Shown: one piece after another, positions 42,430-55,837 of the stretch
Position numbering within the stretch: the stretch's first letter is position 1
How the letters are laid out: the number at the start of each line of letters is the position of its first letter
NCBI RefSeq assembly: GCF_902459465.1
Contig: NC_047062.1
Coordinates: 4,528,501-4,592,500 of the forward strand
DNA from: Asterias rubens
Lineage: Eukaryota; Echinodermata; Asteroidea; Forcipulatida; Asteriidae
Direction of reading: 5' to 3'
DNA: 64,000 nt
The notes under the pieces: generated by a model
Told to the model about the DNA's origin: nothing
The model's database searches: none
What the model saw: only the letters and a program-made list of their open reading frames with translations
Made by a program: the position numbers and the translations under genes

Positions 42430-43015
42430 TGTAAAAGGTGGTCGGGGCTTGCTTCAAACCACAACGATTAAAACTGCTGACGGCCGTGAAAATTCACTCC
42501 AATGAAAGTTGTGTTTCTGTCTCCATTTTGTATCCCCTTCCTATAGTCGAGTTATTAAGTATTATGTGTCCCTCTATTCAAAAGTTATTATATCATAGTT
42601 TTGTTATCATAGCTCCTTCGTTTTTGTTTTATTATAATACAAATTTTTTTCGTTCAACGTAGGTCTACTCCACTTTGAGTTCAATTGTAAATTTGTTTTT
42701 GTTTGTTCCTTTTCTTTTTTTTGCTGAAATTATTTCGTTGTGTATTTTGTCAGTGTCATATTTTCAAAACACCGCCTTTTGGCTTCGGTAAAATGCATCC
42801 GTATTGGTTTACTCCGTATCCATGACATTGTATATTATTTTCATTTCATTATTAATTTGTTGTTATTCAATATTTTTTTCCAATCAGTTCTCGACAGTCT
42901 TTGACTTAATTTATTTTACTAAAATTGTTGTAATCTTCTCCTCTGTTCACCAATATGAAAATAAATGTTGATTATAATTGAATTGAATTGAATTGAATTG
43001 AATTGAATTAAAGAG
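42430..43015 (+). repeat. Probable LINE 3' end with (AATTG)n tail
   Basis: No open frame. Ends AATAAATGTTGATTATAATTG followed by about six AATTG repeats, the usual structure of a non-LTR retroelement 3' terminus. An upstream CACCGCCTTTTGGCTTCGGT hairpin-like word supports this. Clade not identified. 43016-43329 has nothing recognised. Confidence 0.5.
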
Positions 43016-43329
43016 ACAGAAGTACTAAATTGAGCACTTATTTATCACGACGATCACATATGACTCTTCCTCTGTACTGTACACAGAAAACAGAAGAGAA
43101 AAAAACAAACACACCGAATAACAAAAATGAACACACATAATTTTTAACATCTGTCGGAATAAGCTTTTGCATGAGATGTGGTGGCCACACTCTAAAAACA
43201 GTGCTTAGAGTTTAAACACAAATGTTGTACCCACTTTTGAAACCTTCTTTAAAGCTCAACAAACTTATTTCAGATTATACAATCGCATGTGAAAAATGTG
43301 GGTACGAAACTTATGCTTACATGTTATAG

Positions 43330-43685
43330 ACATTTGACACTATTGGTAATTGTCAAAGACCAGTCTTCTCACTTGGTGTATCTCAACATGCATAAAATAA
43401 CAAACCTGAGAAAATTTGAGCTCAATTGCTCGGCGAGATAACTATGAAAGAAAAAAACACCCTTCTCACACAAAGTTGTGTGCTTTCAGATGTTTGATTT
43501 CGAGACCTCAAATTCTAAACTTTAGGTATCGAAATCAAATTCGTGGAAAATTACTTCTTTCTCGAAAACTACGTCACTTCAAATAAAACCGTTTCTCACA
43601 ATGTAACACCAACCTCTCCCCTTACTAGTTACCAAGTGAGGTATTATGCTAAATTTTGAGTAATTACAAATAGTGTCCACTGCCT
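43330..43685 (+). mobile_element. TTAA-MITE family A
   Basis: GACACTATTGGTAATTGTCA ... ATAGTGTCCACTGCCT before TTAA (43686-43689). The left TTAA is changed. Confidence 0.88.
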
Positions 43686-43815
43686 TTAAATTTTAAACAC
43701 TGTACGCTCTGTAAAGTCTTAACAATGTTTATGGAGTGCACTGCTGGGTGTGCAGATAGATTTTCCCAAATTATTGTCCGAGCAGAATGTTAACTCGCGC
43801 GTACTGCATGACTGA

Positions 43816-44046
43816 CGCGGTCTGGGCCAAATTTAATGGATCTGTTAAGCAGAAAATTTGCTCAAGCAAACAAATCATTGCTTAGTAAAATCAGATTACC
43901 GGCCAAGACTCCACTCATTTTTATGCCACAAGTCACAAGCGATGTATATGGGGGAATTTTGGCCTGTAACATGTGTAAAATAACCAAGCTATTTTCGTGC
44001 TTAAGCAAGTTTTGTGTTTAAGCAGCTCAATGAAATTGGACCCTGG
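43816..44046. mobile_element. MITE family F, diverged
   Basis: GGGCCAAATTTAATGGATCTG ... CAGCTCAATGAAATTGGACCC, related to 37914-38295. The region 44047-44623 to its right shows no gene. Confidence 0.6.
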
Positions 44047-44979
44047 CGTGCCTATGCAGTGATAGACTTGGTTAAATTCCCGTTCTCGTGTGGGAGGTGC
44101 TAGGCATAATATTACGTCAACTAGCAAACTAGCCGTAGTGCGCCCTCGTCGTCAAAATGTAACTTGTGGTCTCGAGGCAGGCTGGGGGAATGCAGAGCAT
44201 CATCTGGCGATGCAGATGAGTGAGACTTGAGTTAAGTCTAATGCAGTGATTTTCAAGAGACATCTAGGTGGTGTTTCTCTGACATAAGTTTATTTTAAGC
44301 AATCGTGACGTCAGTTGGGCGGAGTGATATAATGTTATTATCTTATGAGCACATTGATGACGGCCAACCTGAGCAATCGTAGCATCTGGACCTCAACAAA
44401 ATGGCAAGTCAAATACACAATTTAGTAAGTACGAAGCATTTAAATTTGTTGTTATAATTATGAGCCTGCAAATTATACACCCTTACTCTTTTCAAGTAAC
44501 ATCCGAATATTCGATTATAAAGAATCGAATTTACTGTACGCGTTTCATGTAGGTAATCTCAAATTATGGGGTTCGTTTTTTTTTATTCCAATGATAATTT
44601 GTTTTATAAAAACTAAATACAGAAATAAGCTCGCATTATTTTCGACGTGTAATTGCATAATGGTTTTAAACACTAAAAGTGTAAGTAACATAACATAAAA
44701 TCAAATATTATTATATTTAATAACTTCAGTTGAACTTAGTGAATTTACTAAGATTACTTTAACTGCATTAATGTTTTAAGACACGTAGGAGTCCTGCTGA
44801 AAAAATAAATAAAACATTAACAACTGACGGAATATTTCTTTTTCAGGTGAGGGTAGAAAATAATATAGGTCAATATAGTTGATAGTTACCTATGATGGGG
44901 GGATCATTTTAATCCTGTATACTATAGTTCTGTTTACGTTTAATTTAGGTATGATGAAACTCCATCTTCCTATTGTGTG

Positions 44980-45370
44980 TCCTCATTAAATATTTCATTC
45001 AACCTTCCGTCTTCCTTTGTGTGTCCACAAAATTTTAATCCCTTCTCCTTCCGTCTTCCTTTGTGTGTCCTCATTAAATATTTCATTCAACCTTTCGTCT
45101 TCCTTTGTGTGTCCCCAAAATCTTAATCCCTTTCCTATGTGTGTCCCCAAAATTGTAATCCCTTCTCCTTCCGTCTTCCATTGTGTGTCCTCATTAAATA
45201 TTCCATTCAACCTTTCGTCTTCCTTTGTGTGTCCCCAAAATCTTAATCCCTTTCCTTTGTGTGTCCCCAAAATTGTAATCCCTTTCCTTTGTGTGTCCTC
45301 ATTAAATATTCCATTCATTCCTTTGTGTTTTTATCGATTTCCAATACTATTTTCCTTTGTGTGTCCCCAT
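44980..45370. repeat. CT-rich minisatellite, copy 2
   Basis: Counterpart of 6905-7290. Open frames 44995-45318 (minus) and 45017-45406 (plus) are repeat translations. Confidence 0.85.
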
Positions 45371-45758
45371 CAGACGCATCCTTCTACTGGCATCTACGCT
45401 TGGTAATCACTGACTCTTGAAAAACGGCAATAAAACTTATTTGGTTGAAAATACAATAGCTTTCGGCGGTATAAAGCGTTTTGAAGTGTAAAAATATATC
45501 AGCTTTTATGCCCCAAATTCAAATCTGAGAAGCGTTGCTACAGTAACGTTTTTCCAATTGTGTGTTCCTCATAGGGATGAGTCTCCATGCGTGGACATAT
45601 TCGCCTTGGAATTTTTGGCTAAATCTCCAAAACGGGGATCACCTTTTGAATTAACATTTTCACACTCAAGTTAGTTTTATTGTATAGGCCGACATCAACA
45701 TTTAGGATTGGAACGATCGAATGGTTCTAAAAATCCAAAGGTATAACTTTCCCTTTAA

Positions 45759-46107
45759 AGCCATTGTACACTTTCGGTACAGAAAAAAAAAGTTCACAGA
45801 TTTACAAATAACTTACAGGGTTTACAGAAGGTAATGGTGAAAGACTTCTCTTGAGATATTATTACATGAAATGCTTTACTTTTTTTATAAAACATTAAAA
45901 GTATATCAATTCTCGATATCGAGAATTACGGATTAATTTTAAACACATGTCATGACACGGCGCAACGTGCGGAAACAAGGGTGGGTTTCCCGTTATTTTC
46001 TTCCGACTCCGATGACAGTGAGCAGGTTTGTTATTTTATATATATAAGTTGTGACACACAATGTGTGGGCCTTGGACAACACTGTTTACCGAAAGTGTCT
46101 AATTGCT
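45759..46107. mobile_element. TTAA-MITE family B, copy 2
   Basis: Bounded by TTAA at 45755-45758 and 46108-46111. Matches 7682-8032. Confidence 0.85.
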
Positions 46108-46245
46108 TTAAAGTCACCTGGAAATAGAATTGTTTTTCTTTCAAACATAATAGTATATGTATAAAGGATTTGAGGCATTGCATGGTGAGGTATCAATGTA
46201 TATTTGGTTTGCGGTAACACCATGTGTGTATCTACTTGCCAGGTA

Positions 46246-46441
46246 GAGTTGTTCTTAGGGAACTGTCTTGCTTTATTCTACTGCCGTGGAGTAGATAATC
46301 GGAGGTTCGGGAGACTTCTCAGTTCTGAAAAGAACTGTCCTGCTTTTTAACTATTACCAGGGCGGATGGTATAGAAATTAGACTGGACTACTACTTTAGC
46401 TTATAGGATCGTAATTAACTGTACTGCCGCGGAGTCAGTAT
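46246..46441 (+). other. Hairpin-rich segment, copy 2
   Basis: Same serial hairpins as 8171-8360, all stems intact. The one visible substitution (AGCTATT to AACTATT) lies outside the stems. Confidence 0.35.
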
Positions 46442-46524
46442 ATGCTTACGAACAATAAAACAATTTTTTTAGTAATTGTTTGTCACGATTTATATGTTTA
46501 AAAAATATATAAAGTTGTTTGGGG

Positions 46525-46835
46525 GGCTGACTCCGCCTACCCCTACTGTGACCTCAATCGAGGCAGACTTTGCCTGCAATTCTTATAGTAAACACACGTG
46601 CAAAGTACATGTACGTCCAAGTCGTGAGTTGGTACATTTCAAAAAGTGTTTTTCTGCATTCAGCAGCAATACACCTGGTCGGCATTGCCGGAAAAAAACA
46701 TTTTTTTTTTTTTTTTAAACGTACAAACTCACGACTTGGTCCGTACATGTACTTTGCAATTGTGTTTACTCTACGCATTACAGGCAAAGTCTGCCTCGAT
46801 TTACGTCACGGACAGCGCCCTCTCGGGTCGGGGTC
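46525..46835. mobile_element. Fold-back element, copy 2
   Basis: Counterpart of 8390-8722, with ~60 bp of AT-rich sequence on its left that copy 1 lacks. Confidence 0.75.
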
Positions 46836-47748
46836 TACTCTTAAATTTGAAAATAACATAAGAACTGATTTTTTAAAACCTTAGTTAACTGTGTATTCAC
46901 ATTCCACTCATCAAAACACATATATTAGTGACAAAAGCTTTATTTTGAAAAAATACCACTTCCAGGTGACTTTAACTGCTCGTTATTACGCTAAATAATT
47001 GTTAGCATAAAAACCTATTTGGTAACGACGATGGAGAGCTTTGAGAAACGGCCTCCTCTGAAGTACTCACTGAAATATTTGAATTGAACTTCTAGACCTC
47101 AGCTGAGGTCTGGAGTGCAAGCATCTGAAAGTACACAACTTGTGCAACAAGGGTGTTTTTTCTTCCATTATTCTCTCACAACTTTCCACAGGTTTGTTAT
47201 TTTGTGCATTTGTTGGGATACACCAAGTGTAACTTGCCTATAATGACCTGTTAAAAATTCATATGTGTCCCCTTACCGTATTTTTATGTAAGCTCAAGAA
47301 ACTTTTTGATGTCTAGACTTAATGTGTTTTGGGGGATTTAGGAGACATACGCCTTTTAGCGATAGTTATTTTATTAAAACGTTTATGCTCTCCTGGGCAC
47401 CCCACTGTCGTTTTATCTTGTTTTAAAAAAGAATATTTTTAATGTGTACATGTGCTTGTTAATGTGTTTGCCCAAATAAATATTATTGTTATTAAGAACA
47501 CTGGTATTTGACAATTACAAAATGTGTCCTGTGGTCGATTTCCTAACTAAGGTCTAGTCCTAGGAGATAAACAAAACGTACGGTTAGTCCTAAGTTAGGA
47601 CGAGTAACTCGTCCTAACTCGAGATAAGACTATAGTCTTCAAGTTAAAACTCTTTGTGAAATCCACCCCAGTGCCCATTAAAGATCAGTTCGTGGTTGGT
47701 GCTTGTCGTCTTTTACCACTGATGATGAGTTAAACCTCTTTTTTGTAG

Positions 47749-47894
47749 TGACACTTGTCTCCTCGGCATCAGAAAAGAGCGTCGTGACTCACCTTCTCAG
47801 CAGATATGGTCCTCGGAACACAAGACCGTTGGTAAACTCCTCCAAGGCAGTTCACGTTACCATCCGTCTCCGGATTGATCAAATTGTTGAGTTT
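47749..47894 (+). CDS. Receptor copy 2, exon 2
   Basis: 146 nt, acceptor TTTTTTGTAG, donor TTT|GTAAGT. Two nt shorter than in copy 1 (ACACTTGTC). Confidence 0.8.
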
Positions 47895-50800
47895 GTAAGT
47901 CATTACAAATATTTTTCTTCAATTTTAATACGAACAATAATTGTTACTTATTTTCCACTTTTTCAAGTGCATGTAGTTTGGGATATACACTCCTTTAGAC
48001 ATCGACCGCAATTGTTTTCTTCTTCTACACGTTAGAATTGCCATCCTGAAAAGTTGCCCTGCTGTTTTTTAAGTTTTTTTTAATTGATCTAGAAGAAGAA
48101 ACACAATTCAAAATTGAAAAGCACTACGACATTGGCAATTTCGTAAAGCAGAACAAATTGTTTCCCGGCCGCAATGACACATTATCGAGCCTTTTCAAAT
48201 TGGCGGCTAGGACTGTTGTTATGGGTGTTGCTATGGACGTCCAATACTTCAATTCATGACGACGGGCGATCCATTTAGCCGCATAGCCGTAGCTAGTCTT
48301 GGTGCAAGACGTTTCTCGTTTTCCTTTCACGCACAGCGCGGCCAACTCACCAACAGTGCCCATCATAGGGCGCCCGAGAGACCGGTGAGGGGCGGTGAGT
48401 GGGCTAAGTGAGGTTAGTCGATGCGGGCGCTGTTGGTGAGTTGGCCTCGCTGCTGCTGTGTTAAAGGGTAACGAGAAACGTCTTGCACCAAGACTAAGCC
48501 GTAGCCGACATACATCGCACTTACGCGAACCGTAAATTCAGATATTCTGAATAACAATTGGTGTACAACAAAAGAACACGTCATCGAATGTCGTCTTATT
48601 GCACAGTCACACCTTGATTTTCATACTTTGCACATTTCTTTTTGTAGGATGTTTCTAAACAGCAGTTGACAGTGAACGGATGGCTAGAGATGGTAAGTTA
48701 GAAAATAAGTTCACCAAGTAGGGTATTGGGTGAAGCTCAGATGTTGACCTTTATCCTTTGCCTTCATTTCCATAAAGTCATTTCACGATACTACAAGCCT
48801 CGGCTTATCAAATCGGCCTTTCTGTACATACTGTCTTTTCTATGAATGATATGCATTCTGCAATGCTGTGTTTTTGACATGTTTTAAAATAAATGTGAAT
48901 TTAAATGAATATTTTCATTAATATTGCTAGGTGTTATCCTTTTATCCAACTGACAGACATGGAAGGACGAATACCTGGTCTGGAACCCTGACAACTACGA
49001 TGGAGTTAATGAGATTTTCGTATCAGAATCGGATATCTGGATACCCAAACTCAAGTTGCTCCAAAAGTAAGTAAAAGTTAATCTCGTCAAAAAACAAAGG
49101 GTTTAATTGTTCTATTGTGCGTTACTTTTTTACCAGTTTTCATACAAAATATTTAAATGTTTTGGTTTTGTTTTGGGTTTAGGGTAACATTCAATAAATC
49201 GTTCAGCCTAAAACTTGTTCTGCTTTTATAAAGACACTTTGGGTATCATGGCGAGCGGATATAAGAGCACCGAACTCAAGCTCTGGTGTTTCTGTTCAGC
49301 AGAGTGTTGGTTCAAGTTCTGGTCGTGACACTCTTGTGACCCTAAAAAAGACACTTAACTATGACTTTCTTCTATCCACCCATGAGTAATCCGGTACCTC
49401 CCTGTGAGGGCAGAAATGGTTCTTGTGATTGATTTAGCTTAGTAGCACGTTGCACCATTGCACACGCATACTCCCAGGGAGCTTAGATGGTTTAAGGAAT
49501 GGATTAAATGGCCCACAGTGACCGAGGTAAAAATGTTGGAATCGCTTCTGATGGGTATAAAGCGCTTTATACAAACCGATTACTAAATTTATTTCCAATT
49601 TTCCTTTCCAGTGTCGCCTTCGAGTTCTTAACAATGGATGAGGTAGAGCTGTGGGTTACCTCAGATGGAACCGTTCAGTGGCACGCACCCATCATGTGTA
49701 AAATATACTGCGCTGTCGAAGTCAGCAAGTTCCCGTTCGATGTTCAGTATTGTGAGGCCTCATTCTTGTCGTGGGTTTACGACTCTGCTAAAATGAATCT
49801 CTCCCGTTTCGACAACGATGACGACTCCTATAATCACTTATTCAGCATAAATGGGGTGTGGAGTCTCCAGAAGGTCGAGTCGTCTCAAGAATCAATCTAT
49901 TACATGTGTTGCGAGGCTCCTTTCTCCCGTGTGGTTTACAGGTTGACGTTGAAGAGGGGATCCATGTTCTATGTCTTCAGTATGATTATTCCATCAGTGA
50001 TTCTTACGACGATTTCCTTGTTGGTATTTTGTATGCCGCCCGAATCCGGGGAGAAGATATCCCTTGGTATTACCAACCTTTTAGCCTTCATCCTCTTTCA
50101 GCAGCTCATATCGGGCGCTATGCCCCCACAAGGCATCGTTGTACCCGTAGTCGGTAAGTTCATAGATAGGTTGATATTTACCCAATTCACCTTACGTCAT
50201 CATCCAAATAATCTTGGATGCGCCATTTTGGTGGTCAACGTCACTGTGCATTGTTCAGTGAAGTGCACATTTTTAGGCGACGCGGCGTTAACACGTAAAC
50301 CATGCCTATTGACCACCAAAATGGTGAGCGTGGCACAGTCTCCGCATTTTGTGACGTGCGTGCAAGAGGGTACGGGTTTCACACAATAGGGTGCGTTCGT
50401 TTAGCTTCCCTGGGTCGTCCCGTGTGGCGGCCTCAGCGCTCCGGCGGTCTCAGAGCTCCGGGTGACGTCACCGGACATTTCGGCACGCAGTAATTACGGT
50501 CTCAGATCTCTGGCGTGCCAAGCTCTCCGGGATGACGTAGCATGCTGTCGTTGGGCGTGAGTCCCCGTCGCCCCCCCCCCCCTACCGCAACGAATAAATC
50601 TTCGAGACCTGCATGTTTTGCACGGTTATCGTCGTACGAGTGCTTTTCCGAGGGGCAACCCAGTACCCTTTTCTGGCTTTCAGAAGAACCTTCTTTGTAA
50701 TTCCAACTCCTCAAATACTTTTTATAAACGTGATTACTTTTTTTCACAATACTGTCGCATACGCTCCACTCGTTCACCACACGATATGGGCGCCGCCATG

Positions 50801-52371
50801 ACAGCTACGAGAGTGGACTTGTGGACAAGTCGTTTATGGTCCCACGCGGTGAGATAGTCGAGTTGCAGCGAACTGCTGGTTGCGCGACTACTACGAGCTG
50901 CCTGGAGTCGGGCAGCGCATGTAGTTGCGCAACCAGCAGTTCGCGCGCGGAGAGCACCGCTGCAACTCGACTATCTCACCGCGTGGGACAATAAACGACT
51001 TGTCCCTAAGTCTACTACGAGAGTGTACTCGGCACGGCGCTAAAATCGACTACTTTCGCTTGGTGTGCGCAGGCACGGCATGACGTAATACTACCGTATT
51101 TGGTAATCTGGAGCTCTGAGACCGCCGGAGCTCCGAGACCGCCACACCGGTCCGTCTCCGGTGCGTTCGAATAGCTTTGACGTCATTCCAGGGGCTCACC
51201 CGGGTTAGCCCCCAGTGCCCTGCTTGTGGAGTGGGTCACTTGGGGGCTGGCCCTAGGTACATGACGTCACTACGAGAGCGGTGAGTGATCGTTCGTTAAG
51301 CTCTTGTCAGGGGCTCACCCGAGTGAGCACCCCGCGGGGTAGACCCAGAGACCTTATCGAACGCACCCATAAAGAACCCTTAGACGGACAGAAGGGGGCG
51401 CAAAACTGTGTGTTTCTCCTTTTCAAACCTTGGGCGGAAGTGAATTTACGTCGCGTTTTTTCACACTTTTACGCCGTGTCTAACAGTAATGCCACCACTT
51501 CAAAGGGAATTTCGCTTAGTTTGAAATGGACCCCACAGAGTAAAAAAACTATTTTATTTAGGTTTAAAAAGAAAGATTTTCGATCTCCTTTCGAAATACC
51601 AAATGTCTAGAAAGAGACAATATACTTTCTTGTTTAAAGTTGCCCTCTCCAATTAAATGCCTCACTCACCAACCTTAGAAAAAGGTTCTTTTTTGTCTGT
51701 GGTCAATACCATAGCACAATTAACATTTTGTTGTTTTACGGTATTGTTATAGGGTTTTGAAAACCTGGATGTGCAGCTTAAAGGCAGTGGACACTATTGG
51801 TATTACTCAAAATAATTATCGGCATAAAACCTCACTTGGTAACGAGTAATGGGGAAAGGTTGATAGTCTAAAACATTGTGAGAAACGGCTCCCTCTGAAG
51901 TGACGTAGTTTTCGAGAAAGAAGTATTTTTCCACGAATTTGATTTCTAGACTTCAAGTTAGAATTTGAGGTCTCGAAATCAAGCATCAGAAAGCACCCAA
52001 TTTGTGTGACAAGAGTGTTTTTTCTTTCATAGATATCTCGCAACTCCGATGACCAATCGAGCTCAAATTTTCACAGGTTTGTTATTTTATGCATATGTTT
52101 AGAGATACACCAAGTGAGAAGACTGGATTTTGACAATTACCAATAGTGTCCATTGTCTTTAATGTATTGGTTTATTATGTGACAAACCTTAGTTAAAAAC
52201 TAAAACTGTTTGATTTGTTTCTTGGGTGTAGTTATGTACCTGTTCTGCAAGGTGGCTGTTGGATCCACGTCTATCTTCGCATCAGTTTACGTACTACGGC
52301 TGATGTTCTGGTTATTTTTGTTGGTATCTTTTGCTGTCTTATTTTTCACATTTCTAAGCCTTGTCTTTTAA
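47749..52371 (+). CDS. Nicotinic acetylcholine receptor-like subunit, copy 2 (partial, no signal exon)
   Basis: Exons 47749-47894, 48648-48692, 48957-49066, 49612-50153, 52232-52371; joined 983 nt, open from exon 2 to the TAA at 52369-52371. Exon lengths 146, 45 and 110 are classical nicotinic values. The architecture is as in copy 1: ligand-binding domain, TM1-TM3, then a hydrophobic tail and stop. It differs from copy 1 by A-to-D and F-to-S in exon 2, EP-to-VS in exon 3, F-to-C just before the Cys-loop, D-to-E before loop C, and M-to-K inside TM3. Exon 2 enters in phase 1, as expected after a signal-peptide exon, so this copy has the better reading frame. The charged residue in TM3 argues against normal channel assembly. 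Confidence 0.85.
48648..48692 (+). CDS. Receptor copy 2, exon 3
   Basis: 45 nt encoding DVSKQQLTVNGWLEM. Single copy here. Confidence 0.85.
48957..49066 (+). CDS. Receptor copy 2, exon 4
   Basis: 110 nt, same protein sequence as copy 1 exon 4; one silent change (GAC to GAT). Confidence 0.9.
49246..49580 (+). mobile_element. tRNA-derived SINE, copy 2
   Basis: Counterpart of 11891-12225, inserted before the duplication. Confidence 0.8.
49612..50153 (+). CDS. Receptor copy 2, exon 5
   Basis: 542 nt. Cys-loop, loop C vicinal cysteines, TM1 and TM2 identical to copy 1. F-to-C in IMCKIYC gives a third cysteine beside the Cys-loop. Confidence 0.92.
50389..51368. mobile_element. GC-rich TIR element in intron 5, copy 2
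   Basis: Counterpart of 13034-14008; differs mainly by a longer poly-C run near 50571. Confidence 0.8.
51782..52158 (-). mobile_element. TTAA-MITE family A, copy 2 intron 5
   Basis: TTAA at 51778-51781 and 52159-52162; counterpart of 14435-14811. Confidence 0.9.
52232..52371 (+). CDS. Receptor copy 2, terminal exon
   Basis: Same frame and stop as copy 1, but MYLFCK in place of MYLFCM puts a lysine in TM3. A further change in the tail (GTT to GTC) is silent. Confidence 0.75.
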
Positions 52372-52407
52372 ACAACTGATCATGATTCAATCTAACGCCA
52401 GTTCGAC

Positions 52408-52413
52408 AATAAA
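52408..52413 (+). terminator. Polyadenylation signal, receptor copy 2
   Basis: AATAAA 37 nt after the stop, as in copy 1. Confidence 0.6.
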
Positions 52414-53857
52414 TACATATTCTAGTTTTGAATGTGGGCCAGCCCAGTGATACAAATTCCACACCTTTGTGGTTAATTTTCAATGTCGTCATTCAAACAA
52501 AGTAATGTAACTTTTTGGGTAGTTTTAACAAAATAAAAATTATTTGTATTTCTTGATATCATCCACTATATGGATCTATACTGCATTTGGAGTATCACTC
52601 AGATTTGCCCGGTGGTTTTTTTCCCGTACTTTCAAATCCCACCTCAGACCTGGGCCTCGCAAACAGATTGGATTTGTATTCACCTCCAGTGACTGCGTGG
52701 TTTGCCCTGTTTAGGATTTTCTTGTCACTTCAAATTTTAATATTTCTTCTTTCTTTTTATTCACCATCCTTTTATTTTGTACTTGCTCGCTTTTTTTATA
52801 TGCAAATTTCTCTTTCACACTCAAACACAAGCAAAACGCAATGCCATTATTCAGCGTCGTATTTATTATAGGTATATAGGCCTACAACAACAAGCGTGGC
52901 CGGATATTATGTCCCACCGAGATTCTGTATTTTATTATTGCGAACTGTCTACAAATTTCTTCTGATATTTATAGCGCCCTCTTCTGAATCAACCTCCTTT
53001 AGCCAAGTTATTTTCCCATAACTGTGGACAGAATATCCCGTAGCCTTGATCAAGGCGCTCAAGCCAGCCGCGACCTGCATAATCCGAGTCCCCACTGACG
53101 TTTACGAGGTTGAAAGTAGAAAGACACGATCGTACTCACGACATTGCTATACTGTTCTCGCTGTACAATGTACTGTACATACAATGTACTGTACATACAA
53201 TGCAAACGTTGTTCGTGTATGCACTTCTTGTGCACTGCCGAATCGTGCCGCACCGGGCCGGGGCACACTACGCCAACAGCCTTGAGTCAAGGCTACATCT
53301 CCGGGGCGTGCGGGACCCGGGACAGAAATATCTTGGACACCGTCAACGCACTTACACACATGCATAGCCTGAACAAAAGTAAAGCGAGGAGTTAACAACA
53401 AACATTTTATAAGAACATAAAATGTTCTTTGTAAGCTTCAAGAGATCTTAAACCGTTTTGAAAGTAATGACACAACATTGATAACGATTTGATAACCAAC
53501 ATTCATAAATACCTCAGACAGTTTCGCTATTCCTATTGGTGGAGAGTGCGTCACATGGGTGTGTATACACCTTTGTTTATGACCGGTAAAAGGTGTTAAT
53601 TCATGGGCGTGACACGCGAGTTTGCACCTGTGCTTATAAGCTAGTTTCTGCAATCCTATTGGTCGAGAGCAACGGCTGAAACAGCTGTGCCACATCACGC
53701 GATACGCGCGACGCGCACAGCATTCCCTTATAAGGAGTTGTTTACGCGAGGGCGGCAGATGGTTTTACCATTTCATAGCTGGAGGGTTTGACCAAAAAGT
53801 GATGATGTTTTTGACCGAAAAGGTTATTTATGAATGGGAATCAAAGTGTGTTGAATC

Positions 53858-53977
53858 GGTTTTCAACTAGTGGTTTAAACCCGCCGAGGCCTGGTTCTTG
53901 ATAATTTACCTCGACTTCTCCTCGGTAAAATTATCAAGAACCAGGCCTCGTTTGGATTAAACCACTAGTTGAAAACC
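53858..53977. mobile_element. Palindromic MITE, copy 2
   Basis: Counterpart of 16598-16717, identical by eye. Confidence 0.85.
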
Positions 53978-54496
53978 TCTTCACCACACATTGATTCCCT
54001 TAATAATGTCATAGGAAGACACAATGTAAAGATGCATACACGTAAAGCACAGGTGAAAAAACCAGTCGCACAGCAATGTTTCTCGATTTTATTGCGGAAC
54101 CGAAGTGTGCCCTCATTTTTACATCCTGCGTGTATATTTTCATTAAAGACACTGGTTTCTGGCATGTTTTGATTAGAGTAATATATAGTTGTACTTACAC
54201 GATTTTGTTAAATACTGAATTTAAAGAAAGCGATTGTTTTGTTAGTTGTTCTATGAAATGCGTTTGAAACATTTTGTATGATGAAACGCATATGTTTAGA
54301 AAGATGTTTTTTTCTTATACGTTGTGAACTATCACGGAACGCCAATTTATGGAGTCAAGTTTTTGGAGTCAAGTTTTTAACTCAGTTGTCTTTCCTCAGC
54401 ACTCAGCTCTCCAAGTGTTGTTTATGACAGCACTTTTGTGACCGATCTTCACTCCGCCAACAAGCAAGCACCCTTGCCTTAACGTCCTAACTTGAA

Positions 54497-54885
54497 GACA
54501 CTGGACACTATGGTAATTGTAAAATACCAGTCTTCTCACCTGGTGTATCTCAACGTAGCACAAAATAACAAACCTGTGGAAATGTTAGCTCAATTGGTCA
54601 TGGACGGTGCGAGATAGTAATGGAAGAAAAAACACCCTTGTAACACGAAGTTGTGTGGTTTCAGATTTTCGAGATCTCAAAAAATAATTCTGAGGTCTCG
54701 AAATCAAATTCAAATATTCTAGTGGAAAATTACTTCTTTCACGAAAACTACGTTACTTCAGAGGGAGCCGTTTCTCACAATGTTGTAAACTATCAACCGC
54801 TCTCCATTGCTCGTTACCAAGTAAGTTTTTTTGCTAACAAGATACTTTGAGTAACTACCAATATACATGTAGTGACCAATGCCTT
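54497..54885 (+). mobile_element. TTAA-MITE family A, copy 2
   Basis: Counterpart of 17283-17675. The family C fragment before it has lost ~60 bp. Confidence 0.8.
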
Positions 54886-55837
54886 TAAGGGTCGTGCCGA
54901 GTTACCTACGTAAACGTATATGAACGCTTGATTGGATTTAAAGTCAGATTATACAGTGAAAACAATGGAGTTTTTATTGGGTCACGTGGAGCACCTGTTG
55001 GTGATAAGTACTCAGCAGTGAACATTATCAATAACTTCACAAATTGACTGCGGTTCGTGAAAAAAATCAATTGGATAAGCCTAAGCAGATGATAGCTAAT
55101 GTTTTGTTTTCAAAAATCAACATACGGATGAGAAGATGAGTTAACAATGTTGTTGAATGCAGAAAAAACATCATAATACATGGACGACAAAATGGTAGCG
55201 GGCCGGCACATTAATCTGGAAGTTGCAGGTTAAAATCCCACTCTATAGTCAATTTGTATTCGATTAACTGACAATTGTGTTTATTTTAATCATCTTATTA
55301 GGAAAAAACCTTATGACAGAAACTTCGAACAACGGCTTTTTTTTCTCTTCTTTTTCAAAATGATTGAACGGGAGAAATACATGACAGCAACTATATTAAA
55401 CTATATGAAGTTGTCCATCTTATAATAACAGACAACCAATAGACCTTTGATGATCGTGGTACATCCATTATGAATTTTCCCCATTTATATCAATGTATAA
55501 TAAAACTGAGGCTGGAAGCACAAAATAAACTGGTTCCTATTTGCAAAATGATTATTACCATTCATTAGTGTTATTCGATACAAGGGACACGACCAAGATG
55601 GAGACGCCACGATAAACGTCTATTAGGAGAGGTGTTGGTATGTTCCACCTAATTGGCTTAACGTAACTAAACTGGCTTCACTATCATCTGTTACACATAA
55701 TAATATGACCCATTTTTAGAGATATTGTCCTACCACTTTTAGTTCTCTATGCATAGACAAAATTCAGTATTCTCATATCAAATTAAAACAAACATAATCT
55801 GAAGACTCACTGATAATTATGAAAGTTTTAAAGACAA

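Noticed and set aside
44401-44426. ATGGCAAGTC... followed by GTAAGT as first exon of receptor copy 2
   Set aside because: The peptide (MASQIHNL) is not a signal peptide and the site is outside the duplicated block.
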